Source: Codonopsis lanceolata
Lineage: Eukaryota > Streptophyta > Magnoliopsida > Asterales > Campanulaceae
DNA: 64,000 nt
NCBI GenBank assembly: GCA_013146195.2
Contig: CM028377.1
Location: forward strand, 25,767,428 to 25,831,427
Reading direction: 5' to 3'
Positions 1 to 13,100 of this stretch are shown here, piece after piece (position 1 is the stretch's first letter; the number at the start of each line of letters is the position of its first letter). Both the position numbers and the translations under genes were made by a program. The notes under the pieces are model-generated. The model worked only from the letters and a program-made list of their open reading frames with translations. It did not search any database and was not told the origin of the DNA.

Positions 1-182
1 GTCATAAGGGGTATTTCACATGCCGCACTGAGACCCTTAGCAACCATTTCTAGAATATTTCGAGATACAAAATTTATTGTTAATGCTCATTTTCTCTATT
101 TGCTCTGGTGCTCCACCACTTTCAAGGTTTGTTAGCTCCGTTAGCATTAATTGCCTTGGGATACTTGACAGATCCTAAGGGA
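1..182. other. Unassigned flank
   Basis: Low-complexity plant intergenic DNA. No reading frame or repeat boundary is recognisable in these bases. Confidence 0.3.
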
Positions 183-525
183 CTTTGACGAAATGTTAAA
201 TGACACATTTAAAACCAAACGTGACACATTAAAAACACAAAAAAGTGACATATTTTAATGTTAAAAGCGACACTATAAATGAAAATTTATTATAATTTTT
301 ATTAAAATACAAAGTAACACTCTTAATACTAAAAAGCGACACATTTAATACTAAAAAACGACACTTTTAATACTAAAAAGTGACACTCTTCATACAAAAA
401 GTGACACATTTAATACTAAAATGTGACACTTTTAATACTAAAAAGTGTCACTCTTAATACTAAAAAGTGTCACTCTTAATACTAAAAAGTGGCACATTTA
501 ATACTAAAAAGTGGCACTCTTCCTT
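183..525. repeat. 22-bp minisatellite with GTGACAC core
   Basis: Degenerate tandem copies of a roughly 22-bp unit, of the form ACACTTTTAATACTAAAAAGTG. From about 300 to 520 the copies are almost head to tail. Some copies carry GTGTCAC instead of GTGACAC, so the core becomes partly palindromic. The same family reappears at 1689-2110, on the other side of a non-repeat block and a hAT MITE. Non-coding. Confidence 0.7.
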
Positions 526-529
526 AAAG

Positions 530-900
530 AATTTACCGGACCAAAATGAATCATCTCGTGTTTCAAGTTCATCTACTACATGTCTTGATCCTGCTTGCTC
601 TGTTACGAAGTGAATGAGAAAAAGAATTAAGGGAAGTATTGAAAAGGGAAAGAAAAAGACGATTGATTTTTCCGATTCCCATCAAGCCAAGGAATTGGGT
701 TCCAAGACTTCTAATGCTCGGTTATTTTAGACATATTTTCAGTAAATTTTTTAAGTTTGAGTAAGAAACATATACTTTACCTTGAAAAAGTTATGATTTT
801 GTGTTTTTAACAATAGACACTTGAGATTATATATATTTCTATGAATGAGAAGATATATTTCAGTAGTGTTCAATTGGTTATTGTTGTTAAAATCACTAGC
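530..900. other. Unassigned spacer
   Basis: About 370 bases between the minisatellite and the hAT MITE. Short serine/lysine-rich frames around 541-730 are interrupted by stops, and no family is recognised. Possibly a decayed coding fragment, without support. Confidence 0.25.
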
Positions 901-908
901 CCAAAAAG

Positions 909-1250
909 TAGGGGTGTGCATGGGCTCTAAACACACGGGCTTTGGCATAGCCCAGTATGCGCCTATCTAGCCATCGGCTTCAGTTTTCAATGTCCAGTAT
1001 AGTGGGCTTCATGCGGGCATAAAATTGATGGGCTTTCATAGGCTTTGACGGGCATTACATGGGCACGGGCTTTGATGGGCTTATGGATTTAAATTATATG
1101 TTTTGATATTTTTATACCTATCAAACCTTGTGTCGTCTTCCCTTGGAGGTTTGGAGAAAAGGAAAGAGCTAAAGAATTGATGAACAATAACATTGTACAC
1201 CGAAGTACTTATCAGACGAAGTGATTAGTGAATGCTAGTGCCACTTTGTC

Positions 1251-1336
<86 letters not shown>

Positions 1337-1688
1337 ATTATTAAAGTAGTAGGGTTTTAAACTTTTTAACTAATGAACTAATGAAGTACTGTGAAGTGAA
1401 CTAAAGTTTTTAACTTTTTATTTCTTTAAGTAAATAGTTAAGTTAAGTAAAGTAGACACAAGTAGTAGTATTATATTTATATATTATATATAATTATTAA
1501 AAAAATAAGTATTGTAAATAGATGGGCCGGGCCGGGCACAACGGGCATTAAAAAAATAAGAGCCCAATCTTACCCGAGCCCATGGGCATCCCTCACTTTA
1601 AAGCCCAGAACTGATGAACACTTTACGGACATGGGCATTATGGGCAGTGCGGGCCTTATGGGCTGATGGGCGAGTTTGCTCACCCCTA
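909..1688. mobile_element. hAT-type MITE, 780 bp, with 8-bp TSD
   Basis: The element begins TAGGGGTG and ends CACCCCTA, an 8-bp terminal inverted repeat that extends imperfectly inward through GGGC/GCCC-rich subterminal sequence. It is flanked by the identical octamer CCAAAAAG at 901-908 and 1689-1696. An 8-bp target duplication with a G/C-rich terminus is the hallmark of hAT transposons. No transposase frame is present, so it is non-autonomous. An (AT)n run at about 1250-1331 lies inside. Confidence 0.8.
1250..1331. repeat. (AT)n microsatellite
   Basis: About 40 uninterrupted AT dinucleotides inside the hAT MITE. The run is likely polymorphic between individuals. Confidence 0.95.
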
Positions 1689-2110
1689 CCAAAAAGTGAC
1701 ACACTTTAGTCCTAAAGGTAGCACACTTCAAGCCTAAAAGTGGCACGCTTATTGATACAAATTGTATGATTATAAAAATGAATTGTTTTACCAAAAGTGA
1801 CACACCTAATGCCTAAAAGAGACACAATTAATACATAAAAATGACACACTAAACGTGACACTTATGAATAAAAATTTAAAGATGAAAAGTGATTTTTTTG
1901 CCAAAAGTGACACACGTAAAACTTAAAAGCGACACATTCTATGTTTAAAAGTGTCACTCTGATTTAAAGTAACTAAGTAAAACTTAATCAGACCTAACAC
2001 ACACAATTATCCAAAAGTAACACACTTTTGTTCTCAAAGTGACACACGCCAAGCCTAAAAGTAACACTTTGATTCATCGTAAATATAAACAATGTCAAAA
2101 TGACACATCT
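1689..2110. repeat. Second block of GTGACAC minisatellite
   Basis: Degenerate units with the core AAAAGTGACACAC, of the same family as 183-525 but more diverged and irregularly spaced. The block starts immediately at the right end of the hAT MITE, whose target duplication lies in repeat-like sequence. Confidence 0.55.
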
Positions 2111-2174
2111 CTGGTAATAAAATTTAAAAACAATCATAAGAGGTTTTGAACCTTAGACCTAGCATATTAATTCC

Positions 2175-2385
2175 AACAACTTATGAGATCCATTGTGAAC
2201 CATCTCACTATATTGCTTTTTATGTTTTTTTATAACGTATTATCAATTTATTATAACCCGCAAATCTATAATTCTCATTAAGAAGAAATAAAACAAAATT
2301 ACGTAGCTAAAACTTATGAGATTCGTTGTGAACCATCTCACCATATTGGTTTTTATGACTTTTTATAACGTATTATCAGTTCGAC
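2175..2385. repeat. Direct repeat, two copies about 131 bp apart
   Basis: A segment of about 72 bp starting AACTTATGAGAT at 2179 recurs at about 2310 with a few substitutions. It contains GTGAACCATCTCAC and TTTTTATAACGTATTATCA. No coding content; origin unknown. Confidence 0.6.
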
Positions 2386-2689
2386 CTATGTTCGACCAAA
2401 TCTTCAAGCAACACTTCCATCCATCTTGCCAAACTCATGATTATGATTTTTATTAACATATTTACTTATTAACCCGTAAATTTTTAAATAGGGCTCCGTC
2501 TTACAGATAAGGATTCGTAAGACCGTTTTACAGAAGACCACCTCTAACACGAAAGTGCATCCTGCCATTTATGTAGCATCATCAATTAAATATGATTGGA
2601 AAAAGACCATCAATGTAAATTACTTGTCGAAGTCCTGGATGTAATGTAATTTTCCACCTAGAGCTAGTACAGAACTTATATTTTGTATG

Positions 2690-3535
2690 TGGAACCGGGG
2701 CGTTCCTGAATTTTTGGGGGCCAAGGTCAAAAATGATAAAATAGGCTCTTATAGATATAAAAAATAAAATTTTGAAATAAATAAAATTTCAATTTTTCAT
2801 CGTTCAAAGTATTCAATTGGTATAACATCTACGAGCATACTAATATATAAATATATGAAATAATTATTTAAAATTACTTCATTTGCATATTCTGGTACAC
2901 TAATTATTTTCTATCTTGATTTGATAATTTTCTTATAAATTAAAATATAAAAAATGTGTATAAAGCATATCTATAAGATATTTCAAATTTATTCACTCTT
3001 CTAAGATCTTTCTCAATTATATCATCAAATTATATCACTTTCTCTCATTTTTTGGCTCATTCGTTACATGTTCATTTGATTTTTTTTGTTGATTATTCGA
3101 TTATTGTAATCTATTAATTCATATTCTAAGATAATTAGAATTTTTGTTGATTAGGCGTGTCATTTTATTATTAATGAGCTACTAAAAATGTTATTTTTAA
3201 AAAATTTGATTTTCAAACAGGAACTCTTTACCCGGAACGGAGGGAAGGAGTATATAATACTTGATAACTAACAACTCAAAAATTAAAAAAAAAATTATGT
3301 AACTTTCAAAGAGTTCAAAAATAAATAAAATTAACATGACTTTCAAAGAGTCGAACCATGACCTCTCAACAAAATCAAAACATCTCATCCAATGAACCAC
3401 TAAATCATATATGAAATTTAAGTGACAATATAATATTTATATTATAAATGACTGTATTATAAGTTTGAGCCCCTCAAAATTGGGGGCCTAGGACGGTCGC
3501 CCTTCCAGACTACCCTCAGGGCCGGGCCTGAATAT
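2690..3535. mobile_element. Degenerate DNA-transposon-like repeat
   Basis: The left edge (CCGGGGCGTTCCTGAATTTT then GGGGGCC) and the right edge (GGGGGCCTAGGACGGTCGCC and CAGGGCCGGGCCTGA) are roughly inverted relative to one another. The right edge resembles the GGGCCGGGCCTGA ends seen in many plant genomes. The interior is AT-rich and non-coding. It contains the right half of a Stowaway-like MITE (about 3150-3251, ending GGAACGGAGGGAAGGAG). The boundaries are uncertain. Confidence 0.35.
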
Positions 3536-3539
3536 GTGA

Positions 3540-4127
3540 ACCGCGATGCATCCCCTCTTTATTCGTAGCGCGCTTTTGCTCATTAAGGGTATTATATTCT
3601 TTTCACGTTCAAAACTGATTTTTTTTTAGTTGAAAAAAAAATACTGGACCGGAAAGGTAGAAACTTTAAAAAGTGGACTGGCCTAAATTTTCCCCTAAAA
3701 AATAAAACAAATAATTACTTTGTGGGCTTTAGCAATCAAATTGAAATGTTTTGGGTCCTAATCAGATATTTACGTACTATTGATCAAACAAGAAGGGGTG
3801 ACCATTAAGAATAAAATTTCCATTTTTGTAAACTAACCGTTATGACTCGAATTTTGTGGGCAACAGCAACGGCTAGTTTTTCAGCCAAGTTATCCTCTTT
3901 GGATCCAATTGATAAACGTAGATATTCCATTCCTCTCACTTTTCCGTTGAGTGATTCGATCAATTAGGCAGGCAGAAGTGGAGGCGGAGTCCCCCCAATT
4001 TGGTGTCTCCGGTGAGTTCTGATTTTCCTAATTACTACTTTCTATCTCTTTCGTTCAAATTTGTGTCCCCTAATTTGAATTCCCCTGTCGATCCATCGAC
4101 CTTGCTGTCTGTCATACTCGTTCAAGA
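3540..4127 (+). promoter_or_regulatory. 5' flank and leader of the QWRF gene
   Basis: Upstream region of the gene starting at 4128. Just before the start it turns C/T-rich, as plant 5' leaders do. A donor-like GTGAGT at about 4011 could mark a leader intron, but no TATA box is unambiguous. Confidence 0.3.
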
Positions 4128-7100
4128 ATGAGCGATACCGGATTTGGTCCATCCATGTCTGCTGACCAGGGGGCGCCTCCTCCTCCTCGCCCTCTGCCTA
4201 ATAGCCGGCCGAGAGTAAGAGAGGTGAGCTCTAGGTTCATGTCTCCTGCTCCAGTTGTTTCTTCTTCAACCGCTGGGGAACTACATCTCCAGCCATTGAA
4301 GTCACCTCTTCCCAAACACGGTATCTCTATCCCAACCCCAGGCCCGGGGGAATACCAGGCCAGGCAGCAGCAATTAAAGACAACACAGAGGAGGCACCAC
4401 GAAAAGGAGGGGTTGTTGACATGCTGTGCCCACGAGAACATACCCGAGACGATTCGGAGCTTGGACACTCCTTTGGGGTCACGCAACAAGGCATTAATCT
4501 GTGGACCGATAAGAAAGCAGCGAGCCGTGATGAAGCTTTTCAAGGAGAACGGGGGAGACAGCAGGGCAGAACAGCAACAGCATTCTGACCTTTTACAATC
4601 TAAAACCCCTGTTAGCAGTAGCAGCAAGTCTTCTTCTAGGCCTGAAACACCAACTGTATCTGGTACTAGTTGTACAGATAGGATTATCCCATCTAGGTTT
4701 AGGATACCAACCCATAATTCTCAGCACCTAACAAACGCCCGGAAAATCTCAGGCTCAGCAGGCACTACTGAAGCTGCTAAGCTTTTGCAATCAAGCGGGT
4801 TATCATTATATTCGCAATCCCCCATTCTTGTGAATACTCAAAACAAGGTCCATGAGGATTCATCCCAAGAAGCTACTCCCTCCATTAATCCTCTAACTGA
4901 ACCTTGTTTTGTGTGCGATCACGGCCCCAATGGTGGCAATTTACGAGTTTCTCAAAGCCTCGAAAAGGTTCTACCATCCAATGATGGAGATTCGTGCACC
5001 GCTAGTATCCCTATTCGTGCAGGTACAAGCATTGGTTCTCCCTTTTCCATCCAGAACAGCAGAACAAGGCCCCTTCCAGATACATGGTCTTCCATGCCAG
5101 AGGGGGATATGTTACCAACATTATCCACCAAAGCCCTTACGGCTGCACAGGCTAGCAGTAATTGCAGCAACAGAAATGTTAGCAACTGCCAAATTTCAAA
5201 GTTGTCTTCGGCCTCACCTTGCTCCCGATCTCTGAATATGCCACTTTCTAGTTGCGAGCGCTCCTCCCTCGTGCTTTCTTTCAAAAATGGCGAGAGACCA
5301 TTACATCACCTATCCAAATCCTCTACAAGCTCTTCCAGTATGGCAAGCATCTGTCTGCCTCCACAACCAACGTGTATGAGAATGGGTGTAGATTCAAGGA
5401 AGGGAAAGAAGCCCTTCACTTCTCATGAACAAGTGCATTCCTTAAAGTTGCTTCATAACCATTACCTGCAGTGGAGATATGCAAATGCTAAAGCAGAGGC
5501 CTCTATGCATGCCCAAAGAAAGGGAAATAGAGGTTTGTCACACTTAGTCCTTGTAATTTGTACATCTATATTTACATAGTTTGTTTTCTTCCTGCCTATG
5601 CCATTTCATAGTATATTTATGTAATTGATAATCCTAGGACAATTAATATAAAAACAAAACCAAAGATAGTAAGAAGAAACAATGAAAGTGAAAGAAAGAA
5701 TGAAAAAAGAAAATGAAAAGAAAATTTTAAGTTCAATGATTCTTGATTCAGAAACTGAATCCATTTTGATCAATCTGCCTTAGAAACTCATTTCTCATAG
5801 TTTTGCTTACCAATTACTGCATTCAGAAACTGAATCCATTTTGATCAATCTGCCTTAGATCATGAAATGAAAGATTTGGGACTAGTTTTGGGCAAGATCA
5901 CACAAATGAAATTACGTGTTAAAATGTTCTAAGTCGTGCATAATTCCATCATGATATAGCAAAGCAATATTTTTTTTCTGGATGGGTATCCTCCTAACTT
6001 CATCCTTAACTTTATTACTCCGTTACCAACCTAATTGGTTTGAAATAGACTAGTTGAATTTTTACCATCACTTTTCAACAGAGGAAGTTCTATACAAGTC
6101 TTGATGTATCTATCCAATAAATTACGAACTTTCTTCATTCTTCGTTATATCATCATTATTTAACTATCTTCGACTATAACAATTGTTTTGTATATTATTG
6201 ATCGATAGTCCTTTGGTCTTTATGTAGAGTAAACTTTATTCTCTTGGAGTCAATATAGCAGATTTACGTGATGCCTTAACGAGGAAACGCATTGAAGTTG
6301 AGTTGTTGAGAACGAGAATAGCTCTGGTCACAATTGCGGAGGCTCAAGTAAGTATTCTATTTGATAAAAGCTACAGTTTTTTTAATTATTATTATTTTGT
6401 GACTAAATTGTGTGGCTTGTTTGTCACATTTTTGTGATCAATTAGTTTTGTGTTTTGGGAGCATTCTTTATTAGTTTTACATTTAAACTAGAAATTGTTT
6501 ATGATGGCACTTATTTGTACTTTATCTTGAGCAAGTGCTTATGTTTGATTCTTCTCTGGGTTTGTTTGGGGGTGTTGTGGAACTCCACTTTTTATAATAT
6601 CTTTGAAAGATAGTTGAACTTTATACATCAACTAGGAAATTACTACCTTCAGGGTTGAGGGCCAATACCATAATTTGGGGGTTCCATCTCAAGACATTTA
6701 ATTTGGTGAGTAGTTTGGCCCGCAATGCCTTTATAGGATAAATTGAAGGCTGGCTTTTACTAGGGTAAAATTTTAGCCTTAAAATTCCTAATATCCTGTA
6801 GGTGGACTAAGATTTACGCAACATTTATATTCATGGGTTGTATTCTGCTTGTGGATTTGATGCCATCATCTACATGAATACGATAAGTAGCTTTTCCACT
6901 TTTCTTTCTCTTAGACCACATACTCTTCTTCCTGGCTGCGATCGTTTGCCACTTGTTTGGTCATTCTCGTCTCGATATACTTCTTTCTTGTTCAACACAC
7001 TTGATTTGTTGCACAAGTGATTCAAGAGATGCTCAAATTACTTTGGATATTGTTGGGGTGGTGATAGTATCAATGCGAAAGTTTGTGAGGTCTTTTCTGT

Positions 7101-10100
7101 AAAGTAATGACTCAACTAGTGAAGAATGTGGGGTGGGATTTGAGTTAACACTTCATTTCGTGCATGATTTTGAGTAGACATTACAATTCAAAAAATTTCT
7201 TCAAGAGATAGATTTTCGTATATTTATTATAAAGACATTTTTCCCACCTTTGTTTGACAAATATATTACAGCCCTTTTGTTTCACAAAACTATTAGACTA
7301 CTTTACCCCACTTAATATTAGACTACTGTGAAAGATAATTTATTTATACCACAAGTTTATATTTGGAGTTTATTTGTCCCTAATGAATTTAAATTGACAT
7401 TGTAAGTTGAATATGTTATAGGTAAATGACAAAGTTAAAATTCATGCACTTACCATAATAATCATTGATGAACAATTCCACTAGTAATTTACTACCCTTA
7501 GAATTCCTAGCTTCAGCACCAATCTTATGAAAAACTTTCTGGTTTTCTTTTACGTAAATTGATGCCTCATTGGTGAAGTGCACCTTCCAAGCTAGATTAT
7601 TATCAGAGATGATTTATCTTTTTTCGCCTGGAAATATCAACGCAGTACGTGGCTGATTTGATTACCTTGTTTCATGGTTATTGACTAATCAGGAGTTAAC
7701 TATAGTGGCAGATATCCCCCTCTCTAGTTGCTACCTATCATGTGGTAAAAACGTACTAGCTCCTTGTAGGTACCAATGATGTATACTTGATGCAGAGTTT
7801 GCAGCTTGGGCTTCACCCCTCACCTCTTCCCCTCTCCCCACCCCCTCCGAGGTGGTCTTGCTGACTCCCCTACTTTGTTGATTTTTTTTGAGAACAATTC
7901 ATATTCGTTTAACTTATTAAGTTTTATTACTTTGACTTAGCAACTGAAATAGCATAATTTTGATTTTTATCAAATCTTCTTGTATTCAGTCAGTTTTTTA
8001 TCAACATACTAGTTCCCTTGTAGGCACTCCATCCTGAGATGGCAACTTAGCTTCATCCCCCTCCGTGGTCCTAGGGACTCCCTACTTTGTTGATTTTTAA
8101 GAGAACAATTCATATCCATTAAACAAATGAAGGTTTTATTACTTTGATAATAGCAGGATGAAAAACCGTATCTATGGATTTTGTAAGATTTATTTATATA
8201 TGGTGCACTATGTGTAAGTTTACAATTATTTGACTCTTACCAGAGTCATGATTGTAAGATACTCCCTCCGTTCCACCCAATAGTCGTTGTTTGAAAAGTC
8301 TGATTATTAAGAGATATATAACGAGTATTAAAATTGGTCATAATTATAAGAAGGCTTAACCATAACCAATATATTTATATCAAATATGGAGGGTAAACTT
8401 GAAATGTTATGGAGATGCTAAACATAATTTTTTGCAAGTGGATTCTTAAGTGCAACATCTCAAAATAGTATGGTGGTGGACTCTTTGCCCAGAACGGAGG
8501 GAGTAGTTGCTAATATCTCGTAGGATGTGAATAAGTTGACTTCCAATCATTTCAAATTCATTAGAGTGAAATAGAGAAACCAACATCATGAACTTTCATG
8601 AGATCTGAGGACATCTTACCATCTATACTCTATCGTGATCTCAAACAGTAATAAATGTACTTAAGTGATAATACTAAAAGTTACAAGTCACTAGTGACAA
8701 ACTTGCATTGTATTTTGTTAGAGATTTGACGTGTGACTGACCTTGAGGGAAATGGCCTTATTGCTGATGATAGTAAACGCAAGGAAATACAAATTGGAGA
8801 AGTGTCTAGATGTGGGTTGACTAAGATATTAAGTTTGACAGTAGAAAGAAAAACATTATATAATAAACATATAAAGTATATATAATCTTAAAATCTCTTA
8901 AATGCAATTTTTCTAGGAATTATGGGATGGAAAAAATACGGAACAACTTTGATAAGTGAGAGAGAGACCTTGAGGAAGTAGGAATTCAATAATGAAGAGT
9001 AATAAGTAAAGCATCCACGGGTAGTGTACATACCTTCAATTCTCACATTATTTTGAGGCTAATCTGATTTTATGACAAGTTGACAACCAATAGTTTTAGG
9101 GTGATAACCGGGCCGGTCCTCTCCACCCAATTTTCAACCCCTGAAAGTCCTCTATATTTTTATTTAACCATAAAAGGCACTTTTGGGCCAAAAGGATGAA
9201 TATATATTCTTAATGAAACTGGATTAGGCGCGCTACATCGGTAATCCAGTTTGTGCATCGGAAATTCGATTTGTGCATCACAATTCTAAGTCGATGCATC
9301 GTAATTCCAATTTTTTCATCAGAAATTCAATTTTTGCATCGGAAATTTCTGCATTAGAAATCTGAGACGTGCATCCCGAAATCCAATTTTTGCATCGAGA
9401 TTTATTTTTGTTTTCTAATACCAAATTGATGCATCACAATTCCAAAATAGGTTGCATCGCAAACCAAAACGATGCTGGGTTAAAACTCTTCTTCGTCAAT
9501 CGAATGAAGTTCCTCGATTCCAGCTAGCTCCTTTGGTTTCAAATTCTTCCATCCTTGCTTTGTCATAAGCGGTTAATATATAATACCAAATGGATAAGAA
9601 CACAAAAATGGGGGAAGGAACCTTACCTTCGCTATCATCCTTATGAGATTCCGTCGATGGGCTTATGACTTGACTAGTAGAAAGAGATTTTTTGGATACT
9701 AGTTTGAATGTTGCGAATCCCAAGGGTTCATACTGAGGGGAACTCAAGCTTGCTTGCCCTCAACAACTGACTTTTACAAACAAAGGTTTTTTGAATCCCA
9801 CCTTAAGGTTTGGAGCCTTTCCGATAGGCTGGTTAGAGTCATCCTCCTATGTGCCATTAAAGGCATTCGAGTTTCCAGTCCAATTGGGCGTGACGAAGAT
9901 GGACAAAAGAACAATAGTACAGTTTGTTGGGCGGGAGCAATTTAGGAACAATATTATTATGAAAGCGCGGTTTAAAAAAAAGGGCAACTACAAAGGTTGG
10001 AAATCTTGCAAAGTGGACCTGCAATAAGGTTTTAGTGGGAATTCATTTGTCAACGTGTCTACGTTATCGAAATTTCTCATTTGCTACTTGTGGCCTCATA

Positions 10101-13100
10101 GCCTTAATGCAGCTTCTTCCTAGTTTACAAGACATGAGTCCAGTTATACTCCTTTTTCACTACAACACCAGCTTCTATAGTTACAAATTTCCTGATGATG
10201 CTTATTTCAGATGCCATATCTTGATGAATGGTCTGCTTTGGAGGAGGATTACTCAAATTCTTTGTCAGAATCCATTCATGCTTTAGTCAACTCCTCGCTC
10301 CGGCTTCCAGTTAGTGGGAATGTTCAGGTAAAGATAGTCTCTATTTATTTATTATTTCTAACAGATACATCATATCAGTTCCTAATTAGACAGATTCTTA
10401 TTTTATTGTAGGTTGATACGAAACAAGTAGCAGAGGCTCTTCATGCAGCATTGAAGGCGATGGAAATGATAGGTGCCCATGTTCAAAGGTTCATGCCTAA
10501 GGTACAAACAAAGAATTGACACTTTTTTATTTTTTTATTTTATCATGACTAAACGCTTGTACAGTTAGCAACATCAAACACTTAAAGCACTCTTGCAAGA
10601 GACTCACACCTAAAAAACGATCTCTTGAGAGACCTCTCTCAAACACTATTCATGCATATTGTGAATTGGTGCCCAACAGAGAATGGATATACGGTTTTTT
10701 GTTAACTGGAGTTTTACTAGAAAGCAACCACATATTTGCATGTTACTAGCTAAAGATTAACACTTCAAAGGTCTTGGAAGGAAGCCTTATTGGACCAAAT
10801 TTAAGTTATAATTTTTTGGTAGGAGTACAAGAGAGACAGACACACACGCTTTTGTAACACTCACTTTAGACATCTTTATTTCACACACTAGTTTTGGTGT
10901 GGTAGGAGTAAACACTTGTGCACTAGAGAAAGCATTCTCACAAACTTTTGAGTGCAAGAGAGACACTTGTGCTTACATCCACTTTAGACATCTTCATTCA
11001 CACACTAGCTTTGTTGTTCACCACACACCTTGGCAAACCTCAGCAACACAAGCTCTTCCCCACTAAGGAATCAACACCCTTGCAGAGTTATCAATTAAAG
11101 TCGACAGCACTTACACTCACACTCAACTCTTTCTTTTAGTGGGCCATCACTAAGGAACCTAAAGAGAAATTTATATAGAGATGGTAACGAGCTGTCGAGC
11201 TCCCATTCCTCAGTCACAATTTGATAAGCCAGAGCTTCTTGAATAGTGGAATGAGTAAATTATCACGAATATCCTAGATGGGTTTGGGTAACCCAACAGA
11301 TATGTTGTGGGAAGATTCTAGAAAGAAAGATAGCAAACAGAGTGGTTATGGGAGAGGGGGTGATTAGATCATAACTAGAATACAGGTAGATTACGTGTCG
11401 CTCTCTGAACACTACACTAAGATCAACTCTTTTTTCTTGAACCTCAATTAATGGGGCATTTGCTTTATCTGGGACTCAACAGTTATGTCCTTGGCGTTGT
11501 TAATCTTTCCCAAAGCAAACTCTTGATACTTAGCATCAAGAGTTTGGTTGCCGTTGAGTAGCATCAATCTCATGATCAATCCACCTTGAACCTCTGAAAA
11601 TGTTATCAATAGTTATTGCTGCCATTTCTGTCAGCCCTCCAATATTTTTGTCATCTTCATATCCTTTGTTTAAATCTACCAACTCCTCTATATTACTTCC
11701 ATTAGCCCCATCATATCCCCCAACTGCTGGTCCATAAGTTGATCTTCAATCCATTGCAAGTGTACTCATAGTTAGCTCCATTATCATTTCATCCTTTGTC
11801 AACCGTAGTTTGATAATCTTGAATGTCATCTCCTATATTGAGAATTATTATTTCTTCATTCTCATATCCATCTTGGTTGGTAACCAATCAAAGTGATAAC
11901 ATTCATCTTTTTATCCATTCTTGAATCACTGATAATTTCTTCCCTCTCCCTGTTTTTAGATCCCTTTATACAAGAGCTCGTTAGTCATTAGGTACCAAGC
12001 ATTTTCAGCTCTATTTACTGAATAATGCTTCCTTAGTTTTTCATTTTTGAAGGCCCTGTCTCTTTCTATCATTTCCTTTCTAGTTTCGGAAGGTAATCTC
12101 TATCTCGTGATAGAGGATTTTAGCATAACTAGAGATTCTGGAGCTATCGGTGTGCATACTCATGGTAGTTTTGAGATTTATTAGATTTGATAAACAAAAA
12201 GGAAAAACAGAAAATGTTTATTTAGAAAGGGAGTTGCCACGATTTCAATTTGTGAGGAGAAAAATGAACGTGGATTTGTGGACAGTAAATAGGAGTTCTA
12301 CCTACAATGAGTTTTTTGTTATTTTATAATCTTATATGCAAGATGGGAGAGAGACCAAGGTGGAGAGAGTCTAAAGAGAGCAAATACTCTTCCCGCTTAA
12401 TATTTGCTATGAGCCTCTTTGATCCTATTATGCACACACCAACGAGCTTTATTTGAGTAGACACTTGTGAACAAACAAGTTATAAGAATTTGACAAACCT
12501 CACGAGCTCTTACCACTACATATTCGATGCCCAACACCTTTGCTGAACTTTCCTTCCAAGTCTCCTGTACATACTGCACACAACTCTTTTATGCATGTGA
12601 CACTTTAAGGTAAAATCTGCACACAACTCTTCCCTCCGTTCCGGGTAAAGAGTCTACTATTTCTATTTTGGGATGTTTCACTTAAAGAGTTCACTTTCAA
12701 AAATCAAAGCATAAAAGTGTCATTTTATTACTAATTAGCTACTAAAAGTGTCATTTTCTTAAAAAGTTTGAATTTCAAACGGGTACTCTTTGCCTAGAAC
12801 GGAGGGAGAAGTTCTTAAGAAAGATCATCCTGGACGGTCCGGGTAATCCAAGACAGATACTGTTGGGGAGATATAATATTTACGGCGAGAGGGGAGGATG
12901 GGGTGGGATAAAGGTTGTTATACACACTCACTTCTTTTATGTTAGTACCAGATCCAAGATCTACAGGAAGCTTCTTAGTTGCTACAATGCAGTAATTTTT
13001 AAGAGAGAAGATCCTACATGGCCTGGGTAATCCACAAGAGATACTCTGGGGCCTATTAAAAAATATTGCAAGAGAGAAGATAGTGGTTGGAGAAGAGGGG

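Noticed and set aside
183..525. CRISPR-like array
   Set aside because: Units are directly adjacent and degenerate, with no unique spacers, in a plant nuclear context; it is a minisatellite.
751..948. 65-codon - strand frame
   Set aside because: Spans a MITE boundary and has no family resemblance.
4112..4627. 171-codon - strand frame
   Set aside because: Antisense shadow of QWRF exon 1; the + strand has family motifs there.
5533..5579. QWRF protein ending at the stop 5577-5579 without splicing
   Set aside because: Family C-terminal exons follow in order downstream (SKLYSLG to QLMQLYY) with good splice sites.
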